Shown: positions 1 through 9,506, counted from the first letter of the stretch. The stretch is DNA of 64,000 nt from Gordonia namibiensis NBRC 108229 (GCF_000298235.1 NZ_BAHE01000022.1:1-64000), one strand, 5' to 3'. Made by a program: numbers and translations. The notes: generated by a model from the letters alone, not told the origin.

Positions 1-10
1 GAAACCAGCC

Positions 11-1438
11 CTAGAGGATCGGGGCAGGCGTGTAGGCGGCGGCCTCCGGGTACTGGCCGATGATCTTCTCCGCGGCGGCGATGACGTCGGCGACCTGCTG
101 TTCGGCGGCACCGACGAAGACCGACTTGTCGGCGAGCAGCTCCTCGAGCTGGGCCCGGTCGAGCGGGATGCGGTCGTCGGCGGCGAGACGGTCGAGCAGG
201 TCGGGCTCACGGCCCTCCTCGCGCATGGCCAGCGCCACCGCGACGGCGTTCTCCTTGATCGCCTCGTGCGCGGTCTCGCGACCCACACCCGCGCGCACCG
301 ACGCCATCAGCACCTTGGTGGTAGCGAGGAACGGCAGGTAGCGGTCGAGCTCGTTGGCGATCACTGCGGGGTACGCGCCGAACTCGGCGAGAACGGTCAG
401 GAAGGTCTCCATCAGGCCGTCGATGGCGAAGAAGGCATCGGGCAGTGCGACGCGGCGGACCACCGAGCAGAAGACGTCGCCCTCGTTCCACTGGGCGCCG
501 GCGAGTTCGGCGGCCATCGAGCCGTAGCCGCGCAGGACCACGGCGAGACCGTTGACCCGTTCGCAGCTGCGGGTGTTCATCTTGTGCGGCATCGCCGAGC
601 TGCCGACCTGGCCGGGCTGGAAGCCCTCGGTCACCAGCTCGTGGCCGGCCATCAGCCGGATGGTGTGGGCCAGCGACGACGGTGCGGCGGCGACCTGCAC
701 GAGCGCGGACACGACGTCGTGGTCCAGCGACCGCGGGTAGATCTGGCCGACCGAGGTGAACGACCGCGCGAAACCGAGGTGGTCGGCGACGCGGGCCTCG
801 AGGTCGGCGAGCTTGGTGGCGTCGCCGCCGAGGAGGTCGAGCATGTCCTGCGAGGTGCCCATCGGGCCCTTGATGCCGCGCAGCGGGTAGCGGTCGATCA
901 GCTCGCGGAGCCGGGTGAGCGCGATCATCAGTTCGTCGGCGGCCGACGCGAAACGCTTGCCGAGGGTCGTGGCCTGCGCGGCGACGTTGTGGCTGCGGCC
1001 GGCCATGACGACCGAGGAGTACTGGGCGGCACGTTCGACGATGCGGGCCAGGACGGCGACACCGTGGGCGTGCACGTGCTCGAGAGAACGGAGGATCTGC
1101 AGCTGCTCGACGTTCTCGGTGAGGTCACGGCTGGTCATGCCCTTGTGGATCTGCTCGTGACCGGCGAGGGCGTTGAACTCCTCGATGCGGGCCTTCACGT
1201 CGTGGCGGGTGACGCGCTCACGATCGGCGATCGAGGCGAGATCGACCTGGTCGACGACGCGCTCGTAGTCGGCGATGGCGCCGGCAGGGATATCGATCCC
1301 GAGGTCGGCCTGTGCCTTCAGCACCGCGATCCACAGTCGCCGTTCGAGGGCGATCTTGGTGGTGGCCGACCACAGCTCGGCAAGGTCGGTGGAGGCATAG
1401 CGGCTGGCCAGGACGTTGGCAATGGCGGGCTTCGACAC
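11..1438 (-). CDS. purB: adenylosuccinate lyase
   Basis: Cleaves SAICAR to AICAR and adenylosuccinate to AMP plus fumarate in cytosolic purine synthesis. The 475-residue product has the usual length of actinobacterial PurB. It carries the fumarase/aspartase superfamily signature GSSAMPHKMN, with the flexible catalytic Ser loop, and the TSRDLTENVEQ segment. The reading frame stays open for about 100 codons upstream, but that part is arginine-rich antisense-like sequence. The family N-terminus starts at a GTG reading VSKPAIANVLASRY, so that GTG is taken as the start. It is not clustered with other purine genes here; purD lies 3.4 kb away on the same strand. Confidence 0.95.
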   Translation of the reverse strand: MSKPAIANVLASRYASTDLAELWSATTKIALERRLWIAVLKAQADLGIDIPAGAIADYERVVDQVDLASIADRERVTRHDVKARIEEFNALAGHEQIHKGMTSRDLTENVEQLQILRSLEHVHAHGVAVLARIVERAAQYSSVVMAGRSHNVAAQATTLGKRFASAADELMIALTRLRELIDRYPLRGIKGPMGTSQDMLDLLGGDATKLADLEARVADHLGFARSFTSVGQIYPRSLDHDVVSALVQVAAAPSSLAHTIRLMAGHELVTEGFQPGQVGSSAMPHKMNTRSCERVNGLAVVLRGYGSMAAELAGAQWNEGDVFCSVVRRVALPDAFFAIDGLMETFLTVLAEFGAYPAVIANELDRYLPFLATTKVLMASVRAGVGRETAHEAIKENAVAVALAMREEGREPDLLDRLAADDRIPLDRAQLEELLADKSVFVGAAEQQVADVIAAAEKIIGQYPEAAAYTPAPIL

Positions 1439-1500
1439 CCGCTCAGTGTAGGTCGATCGCGAGCGGATCCCGAATTCTCGGTGCCTGCCCTCGCGCCCGC

Positions 1501-1902
1501 TCAGAACGCGAAGCAGGTCCCGTTGGACCCGTAGCCCTGGCGCACCTTCACGAGAGTGGGCTGCGAGGCCTTGCCGTTCTGCACGGCGTAGAGGTACTTG
1601 TCTCCGATGCGACGGGGCACCCAGGTGACCGAGGCGAGGGCACCCGAGGGGAGATCGCGGCCGATGAACCGGGCCGGAAGACCCGGCTTGACCTCCCAGA
1701 ACTCGACCCAGCCGGACGAGTTGACCGGGACGGTCACCGGATAGGTGCACCCGGTTCCGTAGACCACCGACGACAACGGAACGCCCGCGTCGACGCGACC
1801 GGCCGGAGCGGCCTGCGCACCGGGGGCGACGAGCATCGTGACCCCGAAGACCATGGACAGGAATGCGGCGGCCATACCCGCGCGGGTACGGCGCCTGCTC
1901 AT
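1501..1902 (-). CDS. small secreted protein, function unknown
   Basis: I do not recognise a characterised family. The roughly 133-residue product begins with a basic n-region (MSRRRTRAG), then a hydrophobic stretch ending AQA-AP, which is a convincing signal peptidase I site. The mature part of about 105 residues is rich in Val, Gly and Tyr and has two cysteines, one in YGTGCTYPV and one at the extreme C-terminus (GTCFAF). They may form a disulphide, and a compact beta-rich fold is plausible. An alternative ATG five codons upstream also has a purine-rich stretch before it; the start used is preceded by GGGGGA. It lies 62 bp upstream of purB on the same strand. Confidence 0.75.
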   Translation of the reverse strand: MSRRRTRAGMAAAFLSMVFGVTMLVAPGAQAAPAGRVDAGVPLSSVVYGTGCTYPVTVPVNSSGWVEFWEVKPGLPARFIGRDLPSGALASVTWVPRRIGDKYLYAVQNGKASQPTLVKVRQGYGSNGTCFAF

Positions 1903-1945
1903 CGAATCCCCCGACATCCGATCCCTTCTCTCTGTTCCGCTGCGA

Positions 1946-2551
1946 TCACGCCCGCGGTGCCAGGACGTCGATCACCTCGAGCAGGGCGTCGCGCACCGCG
2001 TCGAGGGGCCGGACGCCGTTCTGTCCGAGGGCGCCGACGATGGCGCCGTCCTCGATCCCGATCAGCTGGGCGATGTGGGCGGGGTCGGCGACCCGGCCGG
2101 ATTTGGCAAGGACGTCGAGATGGCACATCGACAGCGCCTGCCATCGTTCGCTGACCACCTCGCGAAGCATCGGGTACCGAGCCGACAACGCGATCATCTC
2201 GTAGCGGGCGGACAGCTGCTGCATCGTCGTGTCCTCCCCGACGATCACCTCGGCGAGGGCGGTCGACGTCGCGGTCTTTCCGCGGCGTCGACGCGGAAGT
2301 GTGTTGCAGCGCTCGGTGACCGCCTCCGCGTCGTGGCTGCAGAGACTGGCCGCCGCCTCGGCCATCAGATCGTCGAGGGAGGCGAAGTAGTACGTCGTAG
2401 ACGCCAGTGGCAACTGGGCACGTTCGGCGACCGCACGATGACGGACGGCGTCGAAGCCGCCTTCGAGCAGCAGCTCGCCGGCGGCCTCGATCAAGCGAGA
2501 CCGCCGTCGCGCACCCTTGGGGGTCGCCGCCGACGTCATCATATGGTTCAT
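1946..2551 (-). CDS. TetR/AcrR family transcriptional regulator
   Basis: One-component DNA-binding regulator of about 201 residues. The N-terminal HTH is clear: ARRRSRLIEAAGELLLEGGFDAV followed by HRAVAERAQLPLASTTYYFASLDDL, the usual TetR helix 3 and the YYFAS/K-D-L transition. The C-terminal ligand domain is unassigned. The start is the ATG reading MNHMMTSAATPKG; the frame extends further upstream but into the divergent control region. The region just upstream holds an inverted repeat (GTACCGC/GCGGTAC) suitable for autoregulation. A weak divergent ORF lies on the other side. Ligand and target are unknown. Confidence 0.88.
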   Translation of the reverse strand: MNHMMTSAATPKGARRRSRLIEAAGELLLEGGFDAVRHRAVAERAQLPLASTTYYFASLDDLMAEAAASLCSHDAEAVTERCNTLPRRRRGKTATSTALAEVIVGEDTTMQQLSARYEMIALSARYPMLREVVSERWQALSMCHLDVLAKSGRVADPAHIAQLIGIEDGAIVGALGQNGVRPLDAVRDALLEVIDVLAPRA

Positions 2552-2567
2552 GCTGCCAAAGCCGTCC

Positions 2568-2600
2568 GTACCGCCGTATTGCTTTTGACCAAAGCGGTAC
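2568..2600. promoter_or_regulatory. probable operator of the adjacent TetR regulator
   Basis: Perfect 7-bp inverted repeat GTACCGC (2568-2574) and GCGGTAC (2594-2600) with a 19-bp spacer that itself contains TTTG-AC-CAAA. It starts 17 bp upstream of the TetR start codon. A TATAAG hexamer facing the opposite strand lies at 2620-2625. Assignment to this regulator is inferred from position only. Confidence 0.45.
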
Positions 2601-2640
2601 AAGCACAGTCGAATTCCCGTATAAGAGGAGGACAACGGCG

Positions 2641-2778
2641 GTGAGCGCCCGGTTCACGTCGACGGCGGTCGATCATCGGACGGCAGGATCTCCTCCGCTC
2701 AAGGCCCACTACCGTGATCGCACGCAGTTCGACGGCCTCCACGCTGTCGCCGATTACGCGGCGCTCTACACCTCGTGA
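2641..2778 (+). CDS. possible 45-aa ORF divergent from TetR
   Basis: GTG-started frame of 45 codons preceded by a good purine-rich site (AGAGGAGGA) about eight bases upstream. Third codon positions are mostly G or C, as in real genes here. The product (ending HAVADYAALYTS) matches no family I know and could be a decayed C-terminal fragment of a former target of the TetR regulator. A TATAAG box ends directly at the Shine-Dalgarno, so if that is the -10 the site would not be transcribed; this weakens the call. The remaining bases up to the next operator (2779-2930) show nothing else. Confidence 0.3.
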   Translation: MSARFTSTAVDHRTAGSPPLKAHYRDRTQFDGLHAVADYAALYTS

Positions 2779-2930
2779 GACAGTCCGCGTTCGTCGGCTT
2801 CCTGTGTTAAAGGCTGGGCGCCCGTCTCAGCATCGACGTCCTCACCTCCCCGCGAATGTCACTGCCGCCCAAGCCGTCCACGGCGACCGACCGCGAGTGA
2901 TTCGACTCCTGCATCACGAGACCAGACCTG

Positions 2931-2946
2931 ATACCCCTAGGGGTAT
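2931..2946. promoter_or_regulatory. CsoR/CstR-family operator overlapping promoter
   Basis: Perfect 16-bp palindrome ATACCCCTAGGGGTAT. This C-tract/G-tract form is the class of site bound by CsoR/CstR/FrmR repressors. A -10-like TATAGT (2944-2949) overlaps its right end, so binding would block RNA polymerase. It lies 50 bp upstream of the CstR-like gene and probably governs that gene and the following DUF302 gene. Confidence 0.8.
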
Positions 2947-2965
2947 AGTCGAACTGGTCGGGTGA

Positions 2966-3265
<300 letters not shown>

Positions 3266-3296
3266 CGCAGCGGGAACACCCACGAGAGGAATGATC

Positions 3297-3692
3297 ATGA
3301 AACTCGGTTACCGGACGACCCTGCAGACCGACTTCGACGACGCGGTTGCGCGGACGCGGGAAGCCCTCGGCGATGTCGGCTTCGGCGTGCTCACCGAGAT
3401 CGACGTGAAGGCGACGCTCAAGAAGAAGCTCGACGAGGACATGGAGAACTACCTCATCCTCGGCGCCTGCAATCCGCAGTTCGCCCATCGCGCACTCGGG
3501 ATCGAGCGGCAGATCGGTCTGCTGCTCCCCTGCAACGTCGTGGTGCGCGACGACACCGACAACCCGGGGACCGTCATCGTCGAGGCGATGAACCCCGACA
3601 TCATGGTCGCGGTGACCGACGCCCCCGGCCTCCCCGAAGTGGCATCCGGCGCGGCCGAACTCCTGCAGAAGGCCATCGCGGCGCTCGACTGA
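3297..3692 (+). CDS. DUF302 family protein
   Basis: 131-residue cytosolic protein of the DUF302 family; biochemical role unknown. Typical motifs are LGYRTTLQTDFDDAVART near the N-terminus, LILGACNPQFAHRAL (Cys58) and IGLLLPCNVVV (Cys79). The two conserved cysteines fit a thiol, sulfur or heme/metal-related role. Two in-frame ATGs lie six bases apart; the second is used because GAGAGGA is six bases before it and directly abuts the first. It starts 31 bp after the CstR-like gene, so co-transcription and shared repression are likely. DUF302 genes commonly sit beside CsoR-family or sulfur genes. Confidence 0.85.
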   Translation: MKLGYRTTLQTDFDDAVARTREALGDVGFGVLTEIDVKATLKKKLDEDMENYLILGACNPQFAHRALGIERQIGLLLPCNVVVRDDTDNPGTVIVEAMNPDIMVAVTDAPGLPEVASGAAELLQKAIAALD

Positions 3693-3786
3693 GCGTCAAG
3701 TCAGAGACAGATTTCTCACAGCGTCGGCGCGTCGGCCGATTCGACGTTGCACCGGGCCCGGGTTCCCCGATTACCCTGTTGCTTCG

Positions 3787-4734
3787 ATGACCAGCCTGCG
3801 ATCCCGATTCTCCGACGACGCCGACCGCGACCTCCCGCGCGTGGGCCGTCGTGCCGTGCTCGCCGCCGGCGTCGGGGCCGCCGCCCTCGGACTGGCCGCA
3901 TGCTCGGACAAGACGCCGTCGGCATCGGTGCAGCCGCGCAACCTCGAAGGCCGCGCAGCCGACGACGAACTGCCGGTCGAGACCTCACCGCCGCCGGTCA
4001 CCAGCGGTCCCCCGCTGATCACCGGCAGCTTCAAGTCCGCCCGCATGGGCGGTCGCGACACCCGCTGGGCGGTCGCCCGACCCAACGGGGTGACCGGCAA
4101 GCTGCCCGTCGTCGTCGTGCTGCACGCGCTGAACACGAACGAGAAGACCATCTTCGGGTCGAAGCTCGAGATGCAGACCGTGATGCAGCAGTACGTGGAC
4201 GCCGGCAACACCCCGTTCGCGCTCGCCGCTGCCGACGTGGGTCGCAACTACTACCACCGGCGGACCGACGGCACCGACGGTGGCGCGATGATCCTCGACG
4301 AGTTCCTACCGATGCTCGCGAACAACCCGCAGCTCAACCTGTCCACCGAGCGCATCGGCCTCTTCGGCTGGTCGATGGGCGGATACGGCGCGTTGCGTCT
4401 GGCATCGATGCTCGGCGCGCCGCGCGTAGCCGCTGTGGCCGTCAGCTCGCCGGCGATGTGGGCCGACCCGCGCAACTTCCCGCCGCGCGCCTTCGACGGC
4501 CTCGCCGACTACCAGGCCAACTCGCTGTTCGGCGCGCAGCCGAGTTTCGCGAAGATCCCGCTGCTGATCAACATCGGTTCGAGCGATCAGTTCTACACCT
4601 ACACCCGCCAGTGGGCCGCGGGTCTTCACCCGCCGGCCGCCTTCGGCACCGCCGCCGGTGGTCACACCAACCGGTACTGGCGCAGCGTGCTCCCCGAGCA
4701 GATCGAGTTCCTCGGCCGCAACCTCGCGGACTGA
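3787..4734 (+). CDS. lipoprotein alpha/beta-hydrolase (putative esterase)
   Basis: 315-residue envelope-anchored hydrolase of the esterase D / antigen-85-like superfamily. The N-terminus has twin arginines (VGRRAVLAAG) and a lipobox LAAC with Cys39, so a Tat-exported lipoprotein is likely. A Pro/Ser-rich linker precedes the catalytic domain. The nucleophile elbow is GWSMGG (Ser196); later GSSDQFY and GGHTNRYW supply plausible Asp and His. The substrate is unknown; lipid or mycolate-type esters are possible by analogy. It converges with purD, and a strong palindrome separates the two genes. Confidence 0.82.
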   Translation: MTSLRSRFSDDADRDLPRVGRRAVLAAGVGAAALGLAACSDKTPSASVQPRNLEGRAADDELPVETSPPPVTSGPPLITGSFKSARMGGRDTRWAVARPNGVTGKLPVVVVLHALNTNEKTIFGSKLEMQTVMQQYVDAGNTPFALAAADVGRNYYHRRTDGTDGGAMILDEFLPMLANNPQLNLSTERIGLFGWSMGGYGALRLASMLGAPRVAAVAVSSPAMWADPRNFPPRAFDGLADYQANSLFGAQPSFAKIPLLINIGSSDQFYTYTRQWAAGLHPPAAFGTAAGGHTNRYWRSVLPEQIEFLGRNLAD

Positions 4735-4765
4735 ACCCGGTTCCGCGAATTTCGCTCACTCATTC

Positions 4766-4800
4766 CGTTCCCGCTCACGCAAATCCGGTGAGCGGGAACG
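4766..4800. terminator. bidirectional hairpin between convergent genes
   Basis: Perfect 13-bp stem CGTTCCCGCTCAC / GTGAGCGGGAACG with a 9-base loop. Imperfect pairing extends outward to about 4750-4817. It lies exactly between the esterase and purD, whose 3' ends face each other. No clear U-tract; in actinobacteria such hairpins often terminate without one. Confidence 0.7.
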
Positions 4801-4821
4801 GAGAATGTGAGCGATGGTTCG

Positions 4822-6081
4822 CTAGATGCTGATCTTGCCCTCGAGGGCGTTGCGTCCGATGTCGGTGCGGAAGTGCGAGCCCGGCAGCTTGATCTTCTCG
4901 ATCCGGGCGTAGGCCTGCGCGCGGGCCTCGGCGAGGTCGGCGCCGGTACCCACCACGGCCAGCACACGACCTCCGGCAGACACGATCGCACCGTCGGCGT
5001 TCTTGGACGTACCCGCGTGCAGCACACCCTCGGCGTCGGCGCCGGTGATGATGTCACCGGTGCGCGGCTTGCCGGGGTAGTTCTCGGCGGCGACGACCAC
5101 GGTGACCGCGGCGCCGTCGTGCCATTCGAGCGCCGGCAGGTCGGCGAGCGTCCCGGTGGCGGTCGCGTTGAGCGCCGCGCCGAGCGGCGACTTCAGCAGC
5201 GCGAGGACCGCCTGGGTCTCGGGATCGCCGAAGCGGCAGTTGAATTCGACGACCGCGGGGCCGTCCGCGCCGATCGCGAGCCCGGCGTACAGGAGACCTG
5301 AGAACGGGATTCCGCGCTTGACCATCTCGGCCGCAACGGGTTTGACGACCTCGTCGACGATGCGTTCGGTCATCTCGGCGGGCAGCCACGGCAGCGGGGT
5401 GTAGGCGCCCATGCCGCCGGTGTTGGGTCCGGCGTCGTTGTCGCCGACCCGCTTGTGGTCCTGCGCGGGCAGCAGCGGCACCACGGTCTCGCCGTCGACG
5501 AGGCAGAACAGGGACACCTCGGGGCCGTCGAGGAAACTCTCCAACAGGACGGGGTGTCCGCTCTCCAGACACTCCGCGGCGTGATCGCGGGCGACGTCAC
5601 GGTCGGGCGTGACGACGACGCCCTTACCCGCGGCGAGACCGTCGTCCTTGACCACCCAAGTGGGTCCGAAACGGTCGAGGGCGGCGTCGAGATGGGCCGG
5701 GTTGTCGACGATCTCCGCATGCGCGGTCTTCACGCCCGCAGCGGCCATCACGTCCTTGGCGAAGGCCTTGGAACCCTCGATCTGCGCGGCCTGCGCACCG
5801 GGTCCGAAAGTCGCGATACCGGCCTCGCGCAGCGCATCGGCGACACCGAGGACCAGGGGCACCTCAGGTCCGATGACCACGAGGTCGGCTTCCAGCTTCT
5901 GCGCCAGGGCCACGACCGCCTCACCGGAGACCACGTCGACGGCATGGTTGGTGGCGATCGCCGAGGTTCCGGCGTTGCCGGGAGCGACATGCAGGTCGGT
6001 GACCGACGGATCGTTCTTGAGGCCGATGAGAAGGGCATGTTCGCGGCCGCCCGAGCCGATCACGAGTACTCGCACGACCAT
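4822..6081 (-). CDS. purD: phosphoribosylamine--glycine ligase
   Basis: ATP-grasp enzyme joining phosphoribosylamine and glycine to GAR in de novo purine synthesis. 419 residues, standard length. It opens [16 protein letters not shown], the family N-domain. ATP-grasp segments follow: [19 protein letters not shown], then [14 protein letters not shown], and the Mg-binding [12 protein letters not shown]. The annotated ATG gives MVVRVLV; the GTG two codons later is an equally good start. The gene ends at the shared hairpin with the esterase. The 30-bp gap to the upstream LtrA gene on the same strand allows co-transcription. Confidence 0.96.
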   Translation of the reverse strand: MVVRVLVIGSGGREHALLIGLKNDPSVTDLHVAPGNAGTSAIATNHAVDVVSGEAVVALAQKLEADLVVIGPEVPLVLGVADALREAGIATFGPGAQAAQIEGSKAFAKDVMAAAGVKTAHAEIVDNPAHLDAALDRFGPTWVVKDDGLAAGKGVVVTPDRDVARDHAAECLESGHPVLLESFLDGPEVSLFCLVDGETVVPLLPAQDHKRVGDNDAGPNTGGMGAYTPLPWLPAEMTERIVDEVVKPVAAEMVKRGIPFSGLLYAGLAIGADGPAVVEFNCRFGDPETQAVLALLKSPLGAALNATATGTLADLPALEWHDGAAVTVVVAAENYPGKPRTGDIITGADAEGVLHAGTSKNADGAIVSAGGRVLAVVGTGADLAEARAQAYARIEKIKLPGSHFRTDIGRNALEGKISI

Positions 6082-6111
6082 GACTCTAAACGACCGCGCA
6101 CACGGCCCGCG

Positions 6112-7386
6112 TCACGCGCCGGTGAGCTCCCGGACGGCCCGCTCTCGACGCGCGGTCCCGAACGCCTCGTCGACGATCACCATCACCACCGGCGCCAGCG
6201 AGGCGACCACGATCGTCGTGATCACCAACAGACCCGCCAGACACAGGAGCATGGCCGCGGCAACCGTCGCCACGACCGCGAGCGCCTGTACGAGCGAAAA
6301 CCCGTCGAAGCCGAGGAGGTACCCCTCCATCGCGACCACGCCCAGACAGAACACCACGAGCGGGATGGCGAGACTCGCGACGACGAGCGCGTCGTCGAGC
6401 ACGGCGTGGTGCTCCAGATAGAGGGCCGCGACATGGAGGCCGACGCCGACACCCACAGCGGCCATGAACAAGACGATGTGGCCGTAACCCCACGCGAAAG
6501 ACTTCTCCCGGCGGGCGTGCAGGACGTCGCCGGTGGGCACCGCGCTGTAGATCCACCACATGGCGAAGGTCGTGGTCATCGTCGCGAAGCCGAGGATCGC
6601 GGTGTCCAGGGTCCACCCGTCGACGGCTACCTGGGCGCCGAGCAGCGCGACCACACCGACGACACCCTCGCCGAGGGTCACGATCGTGAGGAGGGAGTAC
6701 CGCTCGGCGATGTGGTGGGCATGCCACGGCGTGCCGGCGGTCCGGGTCTCGGCGATCACCGGACCCGTCAACTCGATCAGGACGCCGATGAGCATCGCCA
6801 CGACGGTCATCACCAGCGGCAGGTGGGCGATCAGGACTGCCACCCACCAGATCTGGGCCACGACGGTCGCGACGGCGTAGATCAGGCACGCGCGCCGGCA
6901 GCGTTCGCTCTGCGACGCCGCACGTAGCCACTGGATGACCATGCCGACGCGCATCACGATGTAGCCCAGGATCAGGATGCGGTTGTCGATGTCACCGCCG
7001 CCGGCCACCGAGTCGAACACCGGCGGCATACCGACGGCGATGATCGCGACGCCGATCATCTGGACGAGCGTGACGACGCGGAAGACCCAGTCGTCGGTGT
7101 CGAAGGCCGACGCGAACCAGGCGAAGTTGATCCACGCCCAGATCGCCGAGAACGTACAGAGGAAGAAGCCGATGAAGGCCGCCGTGTAGTGCGCCTCGGC
7201 GAACTGATGACCGGCCAGGGTCGTCGCCACGGAGAAGCCGACGACGAAGACGAGGTCGTAGAACAACTCGAGACCGGTCGCGACCCGCCCGTCCTGGTGC
7301 GGGTCGCGACCGGTCATCCGAGTCAGTCGCGATCGTGAGCGAGTCGTGGTCGCATCACTCGTGCTGGTGCCGTCCCCCGGTTTCAC
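6112..7386 (-). CDS. low temperature requirement protein A family membrane protein
   Basis: 424-residue polytopic membrane protein of the LtrA family (first named from a Listeria locus needed for growth in the cold; molecular activity unsettled). The diagnostic N-terminal segment ELFYDLVFVVGFS is followed by about ten or more hydrophobic helices, including the ITLGEGVVGVVALL segment (here VTLGEGVVGV). A Met-Thr-Gly start 23 codons downstream (MTGRDPHQDGR) would remove a polar Ser/Thr-rich leader and is a realistic alternative. It lies directly upstream of purD. Confidence 0.85.
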   Translation of the reverse strand: MKPGDGTSTSDATTTRSRSRLTRMTGRDPHQDGRVATGLELFYDLVFVVGFSVATTLAGHQFAEAHYTAAFIGFFLCTFSAIWAWINFAWFASAFDTDDWVFRVVTLVQMIGVAIIAVGMPPVFDSVAGGGDIDNRILILGYIVMRVGMVIQWLRAASQSERCRRACLIYAVATVVAQIWWVAVLIAHLPLVMTVVAMLIGVLIELTGPVIAETRTAGTPWHAHHIAERYSLLTIVTLGEGVVGVVALLGAQVAVDGWTLDTAILGFATMTTTFAMWWIYSAVPTGDVLHARREKSFAWGYGHIVLFMAAVGVGVGLHVAALYLEHHAVLDDALVVASLAIPLVVFCLGVVAMEGYLLGFDGFSLVQALAVVATVAAAMLLCLAGLLVITTIVVASLAPVVMVIVDEAFGTARRERAVRELTGA

Positions 7387-7424
7387 AGGGTGAACTCTAG
7401 ATCGCCAGGGGAGGCCCGGCTGCT

Positions 7425-9506
7425 CTACCGGGTCAGGTCGTACATCGTGACCCCGTCGACCGTCACCGCGGTGAAGTTCTCCTCAACCCACGCGCTGATC
7501 TGCGACGCCGGGCGTTCGGAGTCCGTACCCATGCCTGGTCCGCCCATCCCCGGTCCTCCGCCGCCGAGGAAGTAGTGGATCTTCTTCTCGGCGACCAGCT
7601 TCTGGAACTCGGCGAGGGTCGGTGACGGATCGCTGCCGTTGAACCCGCCGATCGGCATCACCGAGTGGCCGGTCTCGAGCTGGTAGCCCGACGCCGAGTT
7701 GGACCCGATCGCCGCAGCGACCCACGTGTACCGGTCGGCGTCGGCGTTCAGCTTCTCGACAACGGCAGCCGTCGGCGTCGAACCGCGCAGCAGGCCACCG
7801 GGGCCGTCGCCGCCGCGTCCACCGGGCATGCCCAGGCCGCCGGGCATGCCCTGGCCGGGCGCGCCTGGCATCGCCTGCCCGGGCGCGCCTGGCATGCGCT
7901 GACCCGGCCCACCGGGCATGCCCCGACCGTCGGGACCGCCGCGTCCACCGGGGCCGCCGCGTCCGCCCGGACCACCGAACTCACCCTCGACCCGCGGGCC
8001 GGCGGTGATGATCGATCCGCTCTTCTCGGTTGCCACCGTGTCGATCGTGTACGCAACCGGTCCCGCGAGACCGGCGAGAATCGCACCGGTGATCGCTGCC
8101 GCCGCTACGCTGCGCACGTTTGCGAAGATCATCGCCGCACCGGCGACCAGGCCGACGACGAGGACCGCGAAGCGCAGCCACGGCACGAAGTCGGGCGTCC
8201 GGTTCAGCAGGACGAAGCCCCAGACGGCCGCGATCCACACGGATGCGCCGAGCGCGATCCGGACCCACAACCGATCGCGGTGCGTCCAGCAGACCGCCGC
8301 ACCACCGGCCACGAGAGCAGCGACCGCCGGGGCGAGGGCTGCGGTGTAGTACTGGTGGAAGATCCCGGCCATGAAGCTGAAGACACCCATCGTGACCAGG
8401 AGCCACAGTCCCCAGACCGCCAGATATGCGCGACGCGGATCGGTCCGTCGGGCCCTGCCGATCAGGACTGCCGCCACGACCGCGAGCAGCAGACCGGTCG
8501 GGATGAGCCAGGCGATCTGACCGCCCTGCGCGGGTTCGAACATCCGCAGCCATCCGGTCTCACCCCACGCGCCACCACCAGGCCTGCCAGGTCCGCCGGG
8601 ACCGCCGGCGCCACCCATCTCGCCCATTCCGGAACGGCCGGGCACGACCGCTCCGGTCTCGTTGCCGTTGAGACGACCGAAGCCGTTGTAGCCGAGAGTC
8701 AGCTCGAGGATCGAATTGTTCTGCGAGCCACCGATGTACGGCCGCGAGGACGCCGGCCAGAGTTCGACGGCGAGAATCCACCAGCCGGCACTGACGATCA
8801 TCGCGCCGAGTGCGGCGAACAGCTGGCCCAACCGCCGCAGCCAGCCATGCGGACCGAAGGCCAGGTAGGTGACCGACAGCGCGGGCACGATCATCATCAC
8901 CTGCAGTTGCTTGGTGAGGAATCCGAACCCGACGAAGACGCCGGTGAGGATCAGCCACCGCCACCGACCGTCGTCGATGGCCTTCATCAACGACCAGACG
9001 GCCGCGATCATCAGCAGGATGAGCAGGGCTTCGGGGTTGTCGAAGCGGAACATCAACGCCGCGACCGGCGTCAGCGCCAGCACCGTACCGGCGAGGATTC
9101 CGGCCCGGTGGCCGAAGTACTTTCGCGTGATCAGATAGAGCAGTGCGACCGACGCCACGCCCATCAGGACCTCAGGTACCAGGATGGACCACGAGTTGAC
9201 GCCGAAGATGCGCGCACTGAGTCCTGGAATCCACAGCGAGGCAGGCGGTTTGTCGACGGTGATCGAGTTCGCCATGTCCGACGATCCGAAGAACCACGCC
9301 TTCCACGATTCCGAACCGGCCTGGATGGCCGCCGAGTAGAAGGAGTTGGCCCAACCGTTGATCGAGAGATTCCAGAGATAGAGGACGCCGGTGCCGATCA
9401 GCAGCGCGGCCAGCGAGAGACGCTGCCACAGAGGGTTCTTCGACGGGGTTGACGCTGCGATGGGTTCCGTCGGGGTGGCGGGCGGGTCGATGATCGTTGT
9501 CGTCAT
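7425..9506 (-). CDS. ArnT/PMT-like GT-C glycosyltransferase with Gly/Pro-rich loop
   Basis: 693-residue integral-membrane transferase of the GT39/ArnT-like superfamily, expected to move a sugar from a polyprenyl phosphate donor to an extracytoplasmic acceptor. An early cytoplasmic tail leads into TM1 (LSLAALLIGTGVLYLWNL) and the first periplasmic loop with the GT-C features SFYSAAIQAGSESWKAWFFGS and ITVDKPPASLW (Asp-Lys). About a dozen TM helices follow. Two low-complexity outer regions are striking: GMGEMGGAGGPGGPGRPGGG around residue 295 and a collagen-like stretch near residues 505-570. The start ATG overlaps the stop of the upstream GT2 gene (ATGA), so the two are translationally coupled. 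Acceptor unknown. Confidence 0.88.
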   Translation of the reverse strand: MTTTIIDPPATPTEPIAASTPSKNPLWQRLSLAALLIGTGVLYLWNLSINGWANSFYSAAIQAGSESWKAWFFGSSDMANSITVDKPPASLWIPGLSARIFGVNSWSILVPEVLMGVASVALLYLITRKYFGHRAGILAGTVLALTPVAALMFRFDNPEALLILLMIAAVWSLMKAIDDGRWRWLILTGVFVGFGFLTKQLQVMMIVPALSVTYLAFGPHGWLRRLGQLFAALGAMIVSAGWWILAVELWPASSRPYIGGSQNNSILELTLGYNGFGRLNGNETGAVVPGRSGMGEMGGAGGPGGPGRPGGGAWGETGWLRMFEPAQGGQIAWLIPTGLLLAVVAAVLIGRARRTDPRRAYLAVWGLWLLVTMGVFSFMAGIFHQYYTAALAPAVAALVAGGAAVCWTHRDRLWVRIALGASVWIAAVWGFVLLNRTPDFVPWLRFAVLVVGLVAGAAMIFANVRSVAAAAITGAILAGLAGPVAYTIDTVATEKSGSIITAGPRVEGEFGGPGGRGGPGGRGGPDGRGMPGGPGQRMPGAPGQAMPGAPGQGMPGGLGMPGGRGGDGPGGLLRGSTPTAAVVEKLNADADRYTWVAAAIGSNSASGYQLETGHSVMPIGGFNGSDPSPTLAEFQKLVAEKKIHYFLGGGGPGMGGPGMGTDSERPASQISAWVEENFTAVTVDGVTMYDLTR

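Noticed and set aside
266..1534. 422-codon plus-strand frame opposite purB
   Set aside because: Exact antisense shadow of purB produced by GC-skewed third positions; His/Arg/Gly-rich composition and no family features.
7665..9452. 595-codon plus-strand frame opposite the GT-C transferase
   Set aside because: Antisense shadow; composition dominated by Arg, Asp and Gln, no start site, no domains.
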